Part shown: positions 26,569 through 35,538 of the stretch, piece after piece | Position numbering within the stretch: position 1 is the stretch's first letter | Layout: every line of letters begins with the position of its first letter | Assembly: GCA_029556545.1 (NCBI GenBank) | Contig: JAKQEQ010000038.1 | Coordinates: forward strand, 7,131 to 71,130 | Direction of reading: 5' to 3' | Origin: Candidatus Hydrogenedentota bacterium | Lineage (GTDB): Bacteria; Hydrogenedentota; Hydrogenedentia; Hydrogenedentales; JAGMZX01 | DNA: 64,000 bases | Notes under the pieces: model-generated | Told to the model about the DNA's origin: nothing | Seen by the model: the letters and a program-made list of their open reading frames with translations, nothing else | The model's database searches: none | Translations under genes and position numbers: made by a program

Positions 26569-26706
26569 GGGACTCCTTTGGAACGGGAATATCGCCTCAC
26601 GCGTGCCGGGATTCTACCCGAATCGCGCGGAGACTCCCAACAGGCGGACGGGGCGGACGGCACACGACCCGCCCGCCTGGTCCAACGCGGCGCCGTTGGG
26701 CGCCTA

Positions 26707-26735
26707 TTGCAGTTTTCGGGACCGGTGGGTAGAAT
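26707..26735 (+). promoter_or_regulatory. Probable promoter of the 83-aa membrane protein
   Basis: TTGCAG, 17-bp spacer, TAGAAT, about 80 bp before the ATG. The -35 is of the TTGC type seen repeatedly in this window. Confidence 0.5.
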
Positions 26736-26817
26736 AGACATAGCGCGGAGAAAGGACTCTAGACGCGTCCCGGACCGCGCGTGTCGTGAAGCATGTCAGA
26801 TATAAGGAGACGCGCTT

Positions 26818-27069
26818 ATGGACAGGAACACCGTGCTGGCCTTGTGCGCGTTGTGCGTCGCCGTTGCGTTTTGCCTGATTCTCCTGGACGAGACCGCTTA
26901 CGCGGCGCGGGAGGACGGATTAACCGGCGACAAGGCGCTTGCCACGAAGAAAGGGCTGGATGCCCTCGAGACGAAGGAATTCGACAAGAACAAGTTGCCC
27001 GGCAAGCTGGAAATCGGCATTGCCGTCGGGTCGCTGTTCGCGATGATCGCCGTCGTCAAGTGGCTATAA
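26818..27069 (+). CDS. Small membrane protein of unknown function (83 aa)
   Basis: An AAGGAG site eight bases upstream supports the ATG. Residues 5-24 are hydrophobic and could be a signal or anchor (ALCALCVAVAFCLILL); a charged Lys/Glu/Asp-rich middle follows, then a second hydrophobic helix (residues 66-82) reaching the C-terminus. No family recognised. It lies 63 bp upstream of the response-regulator diguanylate cyclase on the same strand and may be co-transcribed with it; a sensory link would be inference. Confidence 0.7.
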   Translation: MDRNTVLALCALCVAVAFCLILLDETAYAAREDGLTGDKALATKKGLDALETKEFDKNKLPGKLEIGIAVGSLFAMIAVVKWL

Positions 27070-27132
27070 CCACACAGTGAGACGGGGGCCAGTTGCCCCC
27101 TGGCGCAGGACGCTCTTCACGAGGAACGTGCC

Positions 27133-28470
27133 GTGACCGAACGCATTCTGGTGCTGGACGATGAGGTCAGTATCACCGAAATGATCGGCCAGCACCTCAC
27201 CGACGAAGGGTACGTCTGCGAAACCTTCACCTCGCCGCGCAAAGCCCTGAAACGCCTCGCCGAAGGCGAGTTCGCACTCCTGATCACCGACCTGAAGATG
27301 CCGGAAATCAACGGTATGGAGGTGGTCGCGCGCGCGCGAAAGCTCGATGACACCCTCGCGATCATCGTCGTGACCGCCCTGCTCGAGGTGACGAACGCCA
27401 TCGACGCGATGCGCGCGGGCGCCGACGACTATCTCCTGAAACCCTTCAATCTCGGCGAGATTTCGATGGCGGTCCAGAAGGCGCTCGAGAAGCGGCGGCT
27501 CGTCCTCGATAACCGCCGCTACCAGCACGAACTCGAAGAGCGCGTGCGCGCGGCCACCGCCGATCTCGCCCGCACCAACGAGGAACTGCGACATACCAAG
27601 GAATACCTCGAGGACCTGCTCGACAGCACGGTGGACGCCATCCTCACGGTGGACCCGAAAACACGCGTTTCTTACGTGAGCGCGGGCGCGCGGGCCATGC
27701 TCGGGTATCGCGACGCGGACCTGGTCGGCGAGCCCATCGTGCGCCTGCTCGCGGGTGGGACACAGGAACTGCGCTACATCCGCCGCATGTTGCGCGACGA
27801 ACAACGCCTGCAAAACTACGAGTCCGAGTTGCGCCACGCCGACGGGCATATCGTGCCCGTGAGCATGTCCATATCCCAGGTGCGCGACGAAACAGGTCGG
27901 CCATTCTCGACCCTCGCCATCTGCAAAGACATCACCGAGCAGAAGCGGCTCGAATCCGAGCTGAAGGAAATGTCCATCCGCGACGGGCTCACGGGGCTGT
28001 TCAACCAGCGGTACTTCTATGACCGGCTCGAGGCGGAAATCGAGCGCGCACGCCGCCAAGGCCACCCGTTGTCGCTGCTGCTGTTCGACATCGACCAGTT
28101 CAAGCATTACAACGATTGTCACGGCCACCTCGAGGGCGACCGGGTCCTGAAGGCCATCGGCGAGGTCGTGTTGGAATGCACCCGTGAACACGTCGATATC
28201 GCGTGCCGCTACGGCGGCGACGAATTCACGGTCATCCTGCCCGAGGCCGACAAGGAGCAGGCGCTTAGCATCGCCGAACGTATCCGCGCCACGTTCGAGG
28301 CCCGCCACTTCGACAAGCTGACCCTCAGCATCGGCCTCATGTCCTACCGCGGCGGTTCGCTCCGTTCCTTCATCCGCTCCACGGACGCCATGATGTACGA
28401 CGCGAAACGTTCCGGCGGCAACCGCGTGTACGTCTACGACTACAACGCCGACGAAACCGCCGACGCATAA
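27133..28470 (+). CDS. Response regulator-PAS-GGDEF diguanylate cyclase
   Basis: 445 aa, soluble. The receiver domain (1-125) has the acidic pair D9-D10, phospho-acceptor D53 and the Lys in LLKPF. A coiled coil (about 125-165) links to a PAS domain (about 165-275), then a GGDEF domain with the active motif GGDEF at 361-365 intact, so c-di-GMP synthesis is expected upon phosphorylation. The residue that would form the inhibitory RxxD site is Glu (E-H-V-D), so product feedback may be lost. The GTG at 27133 is preceded by GAGGAA. No histidine kinase is adjacent; the kinase must act in trans. Confidence 0.92.
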   Translation: MTERILVLDDEVSITEMIGQHLTDEGYVCETFTSPRKALKRLAEGEFALLITDLKMPEINGMEVVARARKLDDTLAIIVVTALLEVTNAIDAMRAGADDYLLKPFNLGEISMAVQKALEKRRLVLDNRRYQHELEERVRAATADLARTNEELRHTKEYLEDLLDSTVDAILTVDPKTRVSYVSAGARAMLGYRDADLVGEPIVRLLAGGTQELRYIRRMLRDEQRLQNYESELRHADGHIVPVSMSISQVRDETGRPFSTLAICKDITEQKRLESELKEMSIRDGLTGLFNQRYFYDRLEAEIERARRQGHPLSLLLFDIDQFKHYNDCHGHLEGDRVLKAIGEVVLECTREHVDIACRYGGDEFTVILPEADKEQALSIAERIRATFEARHFDKLTLSIGLMSYRGGSLRSFIRSTDAMMYDAKRSGGNRVYVYDYNADETADA

Positions 28471-28581
28471 GCCGGGCCCCAAAGCTCCCTTCCCGCGCAA
28501 TCCCGCGAAGAAGCCTTGCTCCTCCGTCGCGAAAGAATCGAAATTGATTGCGGTTGCCGCTTGCGCGAGAATGGGGACGCC

Positions 28582-29514
28582 ATGTCGGCGATCGAGATAC
28601 TCTTATTCGTGAACTACCTCAAGACCGAGCGCGGGTTCTCGAGGCACACGCTGCGCGCGTACATGAACGACCTCGATCAGTTCTGTGATTTCGTGCAGCG
28701 AGGCGCGGCCGCGTTCGCGCACCCCGTCGGCGAGCCGAGGCCCAAGGCGTCGATCGAGGCCTTGCGCCAGGCAACCCGCACGGAGGTACGCGCGTTCCTC
28801 GCCCACGTGCAGACGACCGGCGGCACGGCGCGCACGGCGGCGCGGAAGCTGGCCTCCCTGCGCGCCGCCTACAAATTCCTGGTCCGGCGCGGCTTGCTCG
28901 AAGACAACCCGGCCCAGAGCGTCAAGTCGCCCAAGCTCAGCCGCGAACTGCCCGAGGTGCTGTCAATCCCCGAGGTCACGGCACTCCTCGAAGCGCCGGA
29001 CACGGCCACGCCGCTGGGCGCACGCGACCGGGCGCTGCTCGAAACCCTTTACAGCGGCGGCATCCGCGCGGCGGAATGCGCGGGGCTCCGTATCGGCGAT
29101 CTCGACCTGGGCCGGGGCGTGATGCGCGTGCTGGGCAAGCGGAACAAAGAGCGCATCGCACAATTAGGCTCGTTTGCGGCGAAGGCCATCGAAACGTATC
29201 TCGCCGCGCGGGGCCAACTCGGGAACCCCGATCACGACCTCCTTTTCGTAAACCACCGAGGCGGGCCGCTCACGACGCGGAGCATCCAGCGCGTGGTCGA
29301 GCGGTACGCGCGCGCGACACTGCCCGGGCGGCGGGAGGTGTCGCCCCACACGCTGCGCCACACGTTTGCGACGCACATGCTGAACGGGGGCGCGGACCTG
29401 CGCGTGGTGCAGGAACTGCTAGGCCACGAGAGCCTCTCGAGCACGCAAATCTACACGCACGTGAGCATTGACCGGCTCAAGCAGGTTTACCACGACGCGC
29501 ACCCCCACGCATAA
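28582..29514 (+). CDS. Tyrosine recombinase, XerC/XerD type
   Basis: 310 aa from the ATG at 28582, the usual Xer length. The N-terminal SAM-like core-binding domain (FVNYLKTERGFSRHTLRAYMNDLDQF) precedes the catalytic domain with the Arg in YSGGIRAAE (about 162), H-T-L-R-H (about 256-260), the GHESLSSTQIYTH motif and the Tyr nucleophile (about 291). Such enzymes resolve chromosome dimers at dif with FtsK; with only one Xer in the window, the C or D role cannot be told. It ends seven bases from the convergent HNH gene. No mobile-element context, so housekeeping is likely. Confidence 0.92.
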   Translation: MSAIEILLFVNYLKTERGFSRHTLRAYMNDLDQFCDFVQRGAAAFAHPVGEPRPKASIEALRQATRTEVRAFLAHVQTTGGTARTAARKLASLRAAYKFLVRRGLLEDNPAQSVKSPKLSRELPEVLSIPEVTALLEAPDTATPLGARDRALLETLYSGGIRAAECAGLRIGDLDLGRGVMRVLGKRNKERIAQLGSFAAKAIETYLAARGQLGNPDHDLLFVNHRGGPLTTRSIQRVVERYARATLPGRREVSPHTLRHTFATHMLNGGADLRVVQELLGHESLSSTQIYTHVSIDRLKQVYHDAHPHA

Positions 29515-29521
29515 CACCCGG

Positions 29522-30139
29522 TCAGCCGACTGCGCTTTCCTCGACGGGTTCGTGGGCCCAGTAGGTAGTGTCGACAAAGCGCTGCCAACTCATGAGTTCG
29601 TGGCGGGGGATGCGCGTGCCGAGCCGGGGCAGCCACTGCGGCCGCGCCGGACGCCGGATCAGCGGCATGTTCGCTTCCTCGGGCGTGCGGCTGCCCTTCT
29701 TCAGGTTGCAGCGCACGCACGCCAGCACCAGGTTGTCCCACGAGTCGCCGCCGCCGCGCGAACGGGGGATCACGTGGTCCACCGTCAGGTCCTGCTTCGC
29801 GAAACGCCGCCCGCAGTACTGGCACTGGTGATTGTCCCGGGTAAAGATATTGCGCCGCGTGAACGGGACCTCGCGATGAACGAAGCTGTTGAACGCGCTG
29901 AGGATGATCACTTCCGGCAACCGAACGCGAATCCGAGGCGTGTGGAGGAATCTCCCATCCTCGTCGCTGTCTTCGTCGGCCGAGAGGTCGCACCAGGCCT
30001 CGAAGCTGTACAGCGAGTAGTCGGCGGGATGGACGGCGCGCGCATGGCCTTGATAGAGCAGCGTGATCGCGCGCCGGGCGGAAGCCACATTGACCGCCAC
30101 CCAGGACTTGTTAAGCACGAGCACATGTCCGTCTACCAT
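29522..30139 (-). CDS. HNH endonuclease family protein
   Basis: 205 aa from the ATG at 30139 (GAGGTG upstream). Residues about 15-100 form the conserved helical N-part (VLVLNKSWVAVNVASARRAITLLYQGHARAV) common in this stand-alone HNH group. The HNH domain has zinc pair C-Q-Y-C, catalytic D-H-V-I-P, the Asn in W-D-N-L-V and zinc pair C-V-R-C-N. This group is widespread and chromosomal in Planctomycetota, Chloroflexota and Cyanobacteria, with unproven function. It is convergent with the Xer gene and divergent from the dockerin-type secreted protein. Confidence 0.88.
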   Translation of the reverse strand: MVDGHVLVLNKSWVAVNVASARRAITLLYQGHARAVHPADYSLYSFEAWCDLSADEDSDEDGRFLHTPRIRVRLPEVIILSAFNSFVHREVPFTRRNIFTRDNHQCQYCGRRFAKQDLTVDHVIPRSRGGGDSWDNLVLACVRCNLKKGSRTPEEANMPLIRRPARPQWLPRLGTRIPRHELMSWQRFVDTTYWAHEPVEESAVG

Positions 30140-30298
30140 GCCGCACCTCATGCTTCCCCAAGGGAACCGGGTGAATTTGATGCCCAAGTATAGTGACCCT
30201 CCGCCCTCAAGTCAACGCAAACGCCCCACGCAAGCGCCCCACGGCCCCACGGAACCGATACGGAGCGCCGGAGGGGCCGACGCCGGAGAAGAAAACCA

Positions 30299-30327
30299 TT
30301 GCGGAAAAACACCAAATGGCGTATGCT
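30299..30327 (+). promoter_or_regulatory. Probable promoter of the large secreted protein
   Basis: TTGCGG, 17-bp spacer, TATGCT, 52 bp before the ATG at 30380, in the gap divergent to the HNH gene. Confidence 0.45.
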
Positions 30328-30379
30328 GGATACGGAACGAAGAGCAACTAACGTGCGCTCAAGAAAGGGGTATGCGACC

Positions 30380-33300
30380 ATGAAAGCCATCGGTGCATCC
30401 AAAGGGGAAGTGTCAACCAAGCGTTTCCACAACATCCTGCTTGCCAACCCCATTGCCGTCTCCCTCCTATGGGGACTGGCGGGGGCCGTCGCCGTCATGC
30501 CGGGTATCGCATACGCCGACAGCCCGCCGGCCGCGCCGTGCGAGAACAACATCGTGCTCGACGGGGGTTTTGAACTCGGCCATCCGAACCCCCACTGGGC
30601 GGAATTCTTTGATCCCGGCTTTACGGAACAATTGATCACAAATGACTCGCTGCTGGCACATTCGGGGGACTGGTTCGCGAACCTCGGCGGATCGGCCGAG
30701 GGTGACGACCTGATGTTGCAGCAGGAGGGCTTGATCCTACCCTACGGCGCGTCCGCGACGCTGCGGTTCCAGTTGCGGGTATTCCCGGACTGGTTCTCGG
30801 CGCCGCTGGTCGTGAAATTGGACGATTCCGTCGTGTACACATTGAATCCGGCGGACTCGGAGCCGTACTGGGCGGGTTATGCGCCGGTTGTTGTAGACCT
30901 GTCGTACCTTGCGGACGGCGTGTCTCGGGCCTTGTCCTTCTCGACGTGGGCGGCTGGCGGGTATACGCCGGCCGTGTACATTGACGACGTGTGCCTCGAC
31001 GTGATCGGGCCGGAGACCTGCCCGCTGAACAGCCTGTGGTCGCAACCCCCGATGGGCGCGCTTCCGTGGACGAGTGACGCCCAGTCGGACCGGGCGCTCG
31101 CGGACAACTTCTTCAGCCTGAACGGCCCGATCTATGACGTGCACTGGTGGGGCTACTACACGGGCGACGCGCCGGCGCCGTGTGTGCGGAACCCGAACGA
31201 GTATCGGATCGTATTCTACGAAAACAACGCAGGGGAGCCGGGTGCGCAGGTGGCGGAATACACGGTGACGCCGACGGTGACGGACACCGGCATGGTCTTG
31301 CCGGAACTGGGCTTGTCCCTGATGCGCCATGACACGGTGCTCGATCCGCCCCTGGCGCTTGAAAACGGCTGGGTGTCGATCAGCGGCATCGGCGATGCCT
31401 CGGGCTGTGAGTTCCTTCCCGCATCGTCGAACATGGACGGCGTCCTGCGCTATATCACATCGGAAGGCGTGGAGATGGAGCCGGATATTGACGCGGCATG
31501 GTGCCTGACGTGGGACGCCGCGGAGGGCGAAGGCGAGGGAGAAGGAGAAGGAGAAGGAGAAGGAGAAGGGGAAGGCGAAGGCGAAGGGGAGAGCATGTGC
31601 GCAGACTTCGACGACCTTGTCCTGATGACCGAGTACCACGTCGGCGACACCTTCACTACGCAGGGCTATACCTTTGAATGCAAGGAGTTCTTCTGGCTCC
31701 CGAGCGGCAGCACGACCACCGGCTTCGCTATCGTCGAGGCGACTAACCTTGCCGGCGGGTCCGGTTATGAGATGATGATCAATAACATCAACGTGGAGAT
31801 TGCGTTTTTCGGTCCCGCCCCCGCGCCGTGCGTCCGCTTCCGGTATGGCGAGTATGGCGGCAACCTCAACCTCGAGGTCAACGGCGATTTCAGAAACTTC
31901 GACAACTTCGCCGACATCCACGGGACCATCGTCGGCGACGTGGCCGTCGTGGTTATCCCCACGGGTGACAGCACCGGCATCGTCGAACTCCGCGGCTGGG
32001 TGTCTACACTCAAGCTCGGCGGCCAGGAATTTTACATCGACGACCTGTGCCCCTTCTGCGAGGGCGGCGAAGGCGAGGGCGAAGGCGAGTGCGCCACCTT
32101 CGACGACCTCGTGCTGATGACCGAGTACCACGTAAGCGACATGTTCGCAACGCAAGGGTACACCTTCGTGTGCAAGGAGTTCTTCTGGCTCCCGACCGGC
32201 AGCACGACCAGCGGAACCGCCATCGTCGAGGCGGCGGGGCTTTCGGGTGGCTCGGGCTACGAAATGATGCTCGGCAACATCAACGTGGAAATCAGCTTTG
32301 TCGGCGCGCCCACGCCGGAGTGCCTCAGCTTCCGATATGGCGAGTACGGCGGCAACATCAACCTCGAAGTTAACGGCGATTTCAAGAACTTCGAGGACTT
32401 TGCCGACATCCACGGAACCGACATCGGCGGCGTGCCCGTCGTGGTCATCTCGACAGGCGAGAACACCGGCATCGTCGAACTCCGCGGGCCGGTCTGGCAA
32501 ATGAAAGTCGGCGGCCAGGAGTTCTATATCGACGATGTCTGCCCCTTCTGCGAGGGCGGCGAGGGCGAAGGTGAAGGGGAGGGAGAAGGCGAAGGGGAAG
32601 GCGAGGGCGAGGGGGAAGGCGAGGGTGAGGGCGAGATCCCGAACTGCGCGGGGAACCTCGTCCGTGACCCAGGGTTCGAGTTAGGAACTCCCAATCCCTA
32701 TTGGGTCGAGGAAATCAGCCCCGATTTCGGCGAACCCATCATTCGTTCCTCGTGCGGGAACAGCGGCAACTACTGCGCCTGGCTGGGGCTGTCGGGCGCA
32801 ATCGAGAGCATTCCCGCCGGCATCTATCAGCAGATCACGATTCCCGCCTCGTCCGCGGCCACGCTGCGTTTCCTGCTCAAGATAAGCGGCGGGAATCCGG
32901 GTTCGGAAGGGGAGGTTCCGCCGGACCTCATCAATTTCAAGGTGCGCATCGACAGCACCATCGTGTTCGCCCTGGACGAGGTGATGGAGCCGTATGCGTC
33001 CGGCTACGCGCCGGTCACGGTCGACATCTCCGCGTTTGCGGACGGCGGGTCGCACGTGCTGCGGTTCTCAACAGTACAACTCGCGGACTACGACGCCGAC
33101 CCGAGCATTGACGAGGTCTGCGTGCAGGTCCTGGGGGCCGGCGGATTCAACGCGGACCAGAACAAAGACTGGAAGATCAATCTGGTCGAGTTGCTGCGGG
33201 TGATCCAGTTCTATAACTCGGACGGCTTCCATTGCCTCCCCGGCACGGAAGACGACTACGCCCCCGGCCCAGGTGACCGCACCTGCGGGTTCCACGCCAG

Positions 33301-33433
33301 CGACTACAATCCCCCGGACTGGCGCATCGGCCTCACCGAGTTGCTGCGCTTGATCCAGTTCTACAACTCCGGCGGGTTCCGTTGGTGCCCCGATCAGGGC
33401 ACGGAAGACGGCTTCTGCCCCGGCCCGGCGTAA
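30380..33433 (+). CDS. Large secreted modular protein with Glu-Gly linkers and dockerin-like C-terminus
   Basis: 1017 aa from the ATG at 30380 (AAAGGGG upstream). Order of parts: signal peptide (about 1-47); a jelly-roll-like module opening N-I-V-L-D-G-G-F-E-L-G; a middle domain; a Glu-Gly linker; module A1; a short Glu-Gly linker; module A2 (near-identical to A1, each about 155 aa, starting F-D-D-L-V-L-M-T-E-Y-H-V); a long Glu-Gly linker; a second jelly-roll-like module (N-L-V-R-D-P-G-F-E-L-G); and a duplicated dockerin-like tail with two copies of E-L-L-R-x-I-Q-F-Y-N-S-x-G-F, each preceded by Asp/Asn-rich loops. It is exported, probably surface-attached or carbohydrate-binding. Partners are unknown. 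Confidence 0.8.
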   Translation: MKAIGASKGEVSTKRFHNILLANPIAVSLLWGLAGAVAVMPGIAYADSPPAAPCENNIVLDGGFELGHPNPHWAEFFDPGFTEQLITNDSLLAHSGDWFANLGGSAEGDDLMLQQEGLILPYGASATLRFQLRVFPDWFSAPLVVKLDDSVVYTLNPADSEPYWAGYAPVVVDLSYLADGVSRALSFSTWAAGGYTPAVYIDDVCLDVIGPETCPLNSLWSQPPMGALPWTSDAQSDRALADNFFSLNGPIYDVHWWGYYTGDAPAPCVRNPNEYRIVFYENNAGEPGAQVAEYTVTPTVTDTGMVLPELGLSLMRHDTVLDPPLALENGWVSISGIGDASGCEFLPASSNMDGVLRYITSEGVEMEPDIDAAWCLTWDAAEGEGEGEGEGEGEGEGEGEGEGESMCADFDDLVLMTEYHVGDTFTTQGYTFECKEFFWLPSGSTTTGFAIVEATNLAGGSGYEMMINNINVEIAFFGPAPAPCVRFRYGEYGGNLNLEVNGDFRNFDNFADIHGTIVGDVAVVVIPTGDSTGIVELRGWVSTLKLGGQEFYIDDLCPFCEGGEGEGEGECATFDDLVLMTEYHVSDMFATQGYTFVCKEFFWLPTGSTTSGTAIVEAAGLSGGSGYEMMLGNINVEISFVGAPTPECLSFRYGEYGGNINLEVNGDFKNFEDFADIHGTDIGGVPVVVISTGENTGIVELRGPVWQMKVGGQEFYIDDVCPFCEGGEGEGEGEGEGEGEGEGEGEGEGEGEIPNCAGNLVRDPGFELGTPNPYWVEEISPDFGEPIIRSSCGNSGNYCAWLGLSGAIESIPAGIYQQITIPASSAATLRFLLKISGGNPGSEGEVPPDLINFKVRIDSTIVFALDEVMEPYASGYAPVTVDISAFADGGSHVLRFSTVQLADYDADPSIDEVCVQVLGAGGFNADQNKDWKINLVELLRVIQFYNSDGFHCLPGTEDDYAPGPGDRTCGFHASDYNPPDWRIGLTELLRLIQFYNSGGFRWCPDQGTEDGFCPGPA

Positions 33434-33452
33434 GGAAAGCCGGAGAATTGGC

Positions 33453-34105
33453 CTACTCGCCGTTTCTCCGCTGGCGGCGCTTGTGGTAGAGGCGCTCGGT
33501 GAAGCCGCCTTCCCGTTCGAAGGCGGCGGCGAGCGACTGTATCTGGCGGTCCAGCAAGGCGGCCGCGACGCCGATCAGGACCAGCGCGGCGTTCGCGGTG
33601 ATCTCGGGGTAGGTGACTTGATGGACGGTATGGACGACATGGACCTTATGGACGGTCCGCCTTGCCTGCTCTGTCCGTCTCGTCCATAGCGATCATGCGC
33701 TTCCTTCACCCAGGCCGCCACTTCGTCGGCTGTGGCGCAGCGCCAGGCCACCAGCGCCTTCCGCCGCGGGTCCTCCGCGTCCCATAGCGGCAATCCGCGC
33801 TGCCGCAGGAAATCCTCATAGTCCCTCCGCAGTTCCTCGAGACTGGCTCGCGCCACGTCCGTCAACTTCAATTCCGTCTTCTTCGACGTACCCGAAACCT
33901 GGCTCCCCTCCGCGATATTCTGCACCCCCGAGCGCGCCGCCTGCACCATCTGGTCCCGCGTGCGGCTCCATCGGTCGATGTAGCGGTCACAGAACCGCAC
34001 CGTGACGTCATAGACCAGTTCCGCCAACTGAAAACTCTTCAACTTGCGGTAGCCCCCGTGCTTCCGTATCAGCGGTTCCTCGTCTCTTCCTTCTCTCCCG
34101 TCCAT
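33453..34105 (-). pseudogene. Four-helix-bundle suffix protein, frameshifted at a minisatellite
   Basis: From the ATG at 34105 (AGGAGGG upstream) the frame gives the family core L-I-R-K-H-G-G-Y-R-K-L...VQNIAEGSQ...KKTELKL...RASLEELRRDYEDFL, as in small four-helix-bundle proteins related to 23S rRNA intervening-sequence proteins. After about residue 160 it runs into GTCCAT repeats and ends out of family at 33575. The family's conserved C-terminus (T-Y-P-E-I-T-A-N-A-A-L-V-L-I...GGFTERLYHKRRQRR) is present at 33453-33615 but in another frame. Either the gene is broken or a programmed shift or assembly error occurs at the repeat. Function of the family is unknown. Confidence 0.75.
33621..33655. 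repeat. ATGGAC minisatellite at the frameshift
   Basis: ATGGAC recurs four times at 9-10 base spacing inside the linker of the four-helix-bundle gene, exactly where the reading frame changes. Confidence 0.7.
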
Positions 34106-34184
34106 CTTCTCCCTCCTGTTCATCTTCTCCCTGCCGTCTCTCCCGTCCCTCCCGTCCATATCGTCCATCCCGTCCATCCTACCC
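34089..34184. repeat. GTCCAT/TCTCCC minisatellite over the start of the four-helix-bundle gene
   Basis: Imperfect 9-nt units (CCCGTCCAT, ATCGTCCAT) mixed with TCTCCC-type units. On the minus strand they encode the Met/Asp/Gly/Arg-rich stretch before the conserved core and supply several alternative start codons with purine-rich ribosome sites. Confidence 0.65.
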
Positions 34185-34287
34185 CCTGCCCACTCCACGC
34201 GCCAATCCGCACCGCACTTGGCAATCCGCCCCGGAATCGGTATTATCGACCCTCACGCGGACGACACAACCCAGGGAGCCCACAATC

Positions 34288-35451
34288 ATGACGAATCACG
34301 ACGAACAGACCGGGCAAAAGAAACGGGACCTGTCCCGCCCCATACTTCTCGCCGTCTTGGTGTTTCTGCTGGCGGCGAACGTAGCCGGCTACGTGGTGTA
34401 CAAGGCCCGCCTCGACGAGGCGATGGCGGCCGTCGCCCAAGTGTCCGACGAGGCGCAACCCGCGGTCGCCGCACCGCCCGCCGCGGCCACGGAAGCGGAC
34501 CCCGCGCTCGCGTCCTACCGCATCGTGAACGCGCACGACCACCTCTACATGCAGAAACACCTCGATAAATACTTCGCGGCGGCGGACCGCCTCGGGATCG
34601 TGCGCACCGTGTTCGTGGCGAGTTCCGACTTCACGATGAAGGGCGCCGGGAACGACCCGCGCAAAGGCAACGCCTGGAACACCCGGGAAATCCTCACCTG
34701 CGAGCGCGCGCACCCCGACAAGATCGTCACCTACTGCACGCTGCACCCCGACGACGAGAACAAGGTGGAACTCCTGCGACAGTACATGGCCGAAGGCGCG
34801 CATGGACTGAAACTCTACACTGGCCACAGCAACTTCTACGACCGCCCCCTCGACGATGAATCCATGATCCCGGCGTACCAGTTCTGCGAAGAAAACAACT
34901 ACCCCATCTGCTGGCACGTCAACCTGAGCCAGCCGAACTACATGAACCAATTCATCCAGGTCATGGCGAAATTCCCCAAGCTCAAGATGATCATCCCCCA
35001 CTTCGGCGTCACCTTCTACCGGCCCGGCGGCGAAGCCTGGAAGAAGTTCTGGCAACTCGTCGATCAATACCCCGGCATCTACACCGATTGCAGTTGGGGC
35101 ACCCGCAACATCCTTGTCCACGGCCTCGAAGTCGTCACCGCGAACGTGCCGACGTTCCGCGAAGCGTTCATCAAATACCAGGACCGCATCCTCTGGGGCA
35201 CCGACATGGTCGTCACCGGAAACGCCGAGAAAACCGAGGCGTGGATCGAGTCCGTCCTGCGCGCCTGCCGCGAAATGCTCGAAAAAGACGTCTACTACTT
35301 CTGGATGGCCGCCGACGGCTGCGCCCACGCCTACGCCGGCAACAAGAACCCCTATGGCCGACTCCGCGGCCTCGCACTCGACCCCGAAGTCCTCCGCAAA
35401 ATCTACGAGACCAATTACGATGCCTTCGCCGCGCTCAAGGTCGGGTCATAG
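34288..35451 (+). CDS. Amidohydrolase 2-family metal-dependent hydrolase, membrane-anchored
   Basis: 387 aa. Residues 17-37 are one transmembrane segment, followed by an Ala/Pro-rich linker to about 75, so the enzyme is probably tethered outside the cytoplasm. The barrel opens with N-A-H-D-H, the H-x-H metal motif, continues with KLYTGHSNF, C-W-H-V-N, P-H-F-G, and ends with the Asp in LWGTDM. This is the PF04909 layout; members hydrolyse or decarboxylate small rings and lactones. GGGAGCCC lies before the ATG. No operon partner: the next gene downstream is on the other strand, separated by the inverted repeat pair. Confidence 0.83.
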   Translation: MTNHDEQTGQKKRDLSRPILLAVLVFLLAANVAGYVVYKARLDEAMAAVAQVSDEAQPAVAAPPAAATEADPALASYRIVNAHDHLYMQKHLDKYFAAADRLGIVRTVFVASSDFTMKGAGNDPRKGNAWNTREILTCERAHPDKIVTYCTLHPDDENKVELLRQYMAEGAHGLKLYTGHSNFYDRPLDDESMIPAYQFCEENNYPICWHVNLSQPNYMNQFIQVMAKFPKLKMIIPHFGVTFYRPGGEAWKKFWQLVDQYPGIYTDCSWGTRNILVHGLEVVTANVPTFREAFIKYQDRILWGTDMVVTGNAEKTEAWIESVLRACREMLEKDVYYFWMAADGCAHAYAGNKNPYGRLRGLALDPEVLRKIYETNYDAFAALKVGS

Positions 35452-35463
35452 CGCGGCGTCTTG

Positions 35464-35512
35464 TTGTGGCCGGTCTCCTGACCGCGCCACCGGTCCGACC
35501 ACGAAGGTCTCC
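35464..35512 (-). repeat. Dispersed repeat, copy C1
   Basis: Minus-strand copy opening GGAGACCTTCGTGG and closing CAGGAGACCGGCCACAAC. It forms an inverted pair with C2, 26 bp away; the pair could fold into one long hairpin in RNA. Confidence 0.75.
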
Positions 35513-35538
35513 AATGCGAACGGGCGTCGCGGGGTGAT

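Noticed and set aside
30148-32500. Minus-strand frames opposite the Glu-Gly protein (up to 587 codons)
   Set aside because: Ala/Phe/Ser-Pro runs are simply the antisense of the Glu-Gly repeat codons.
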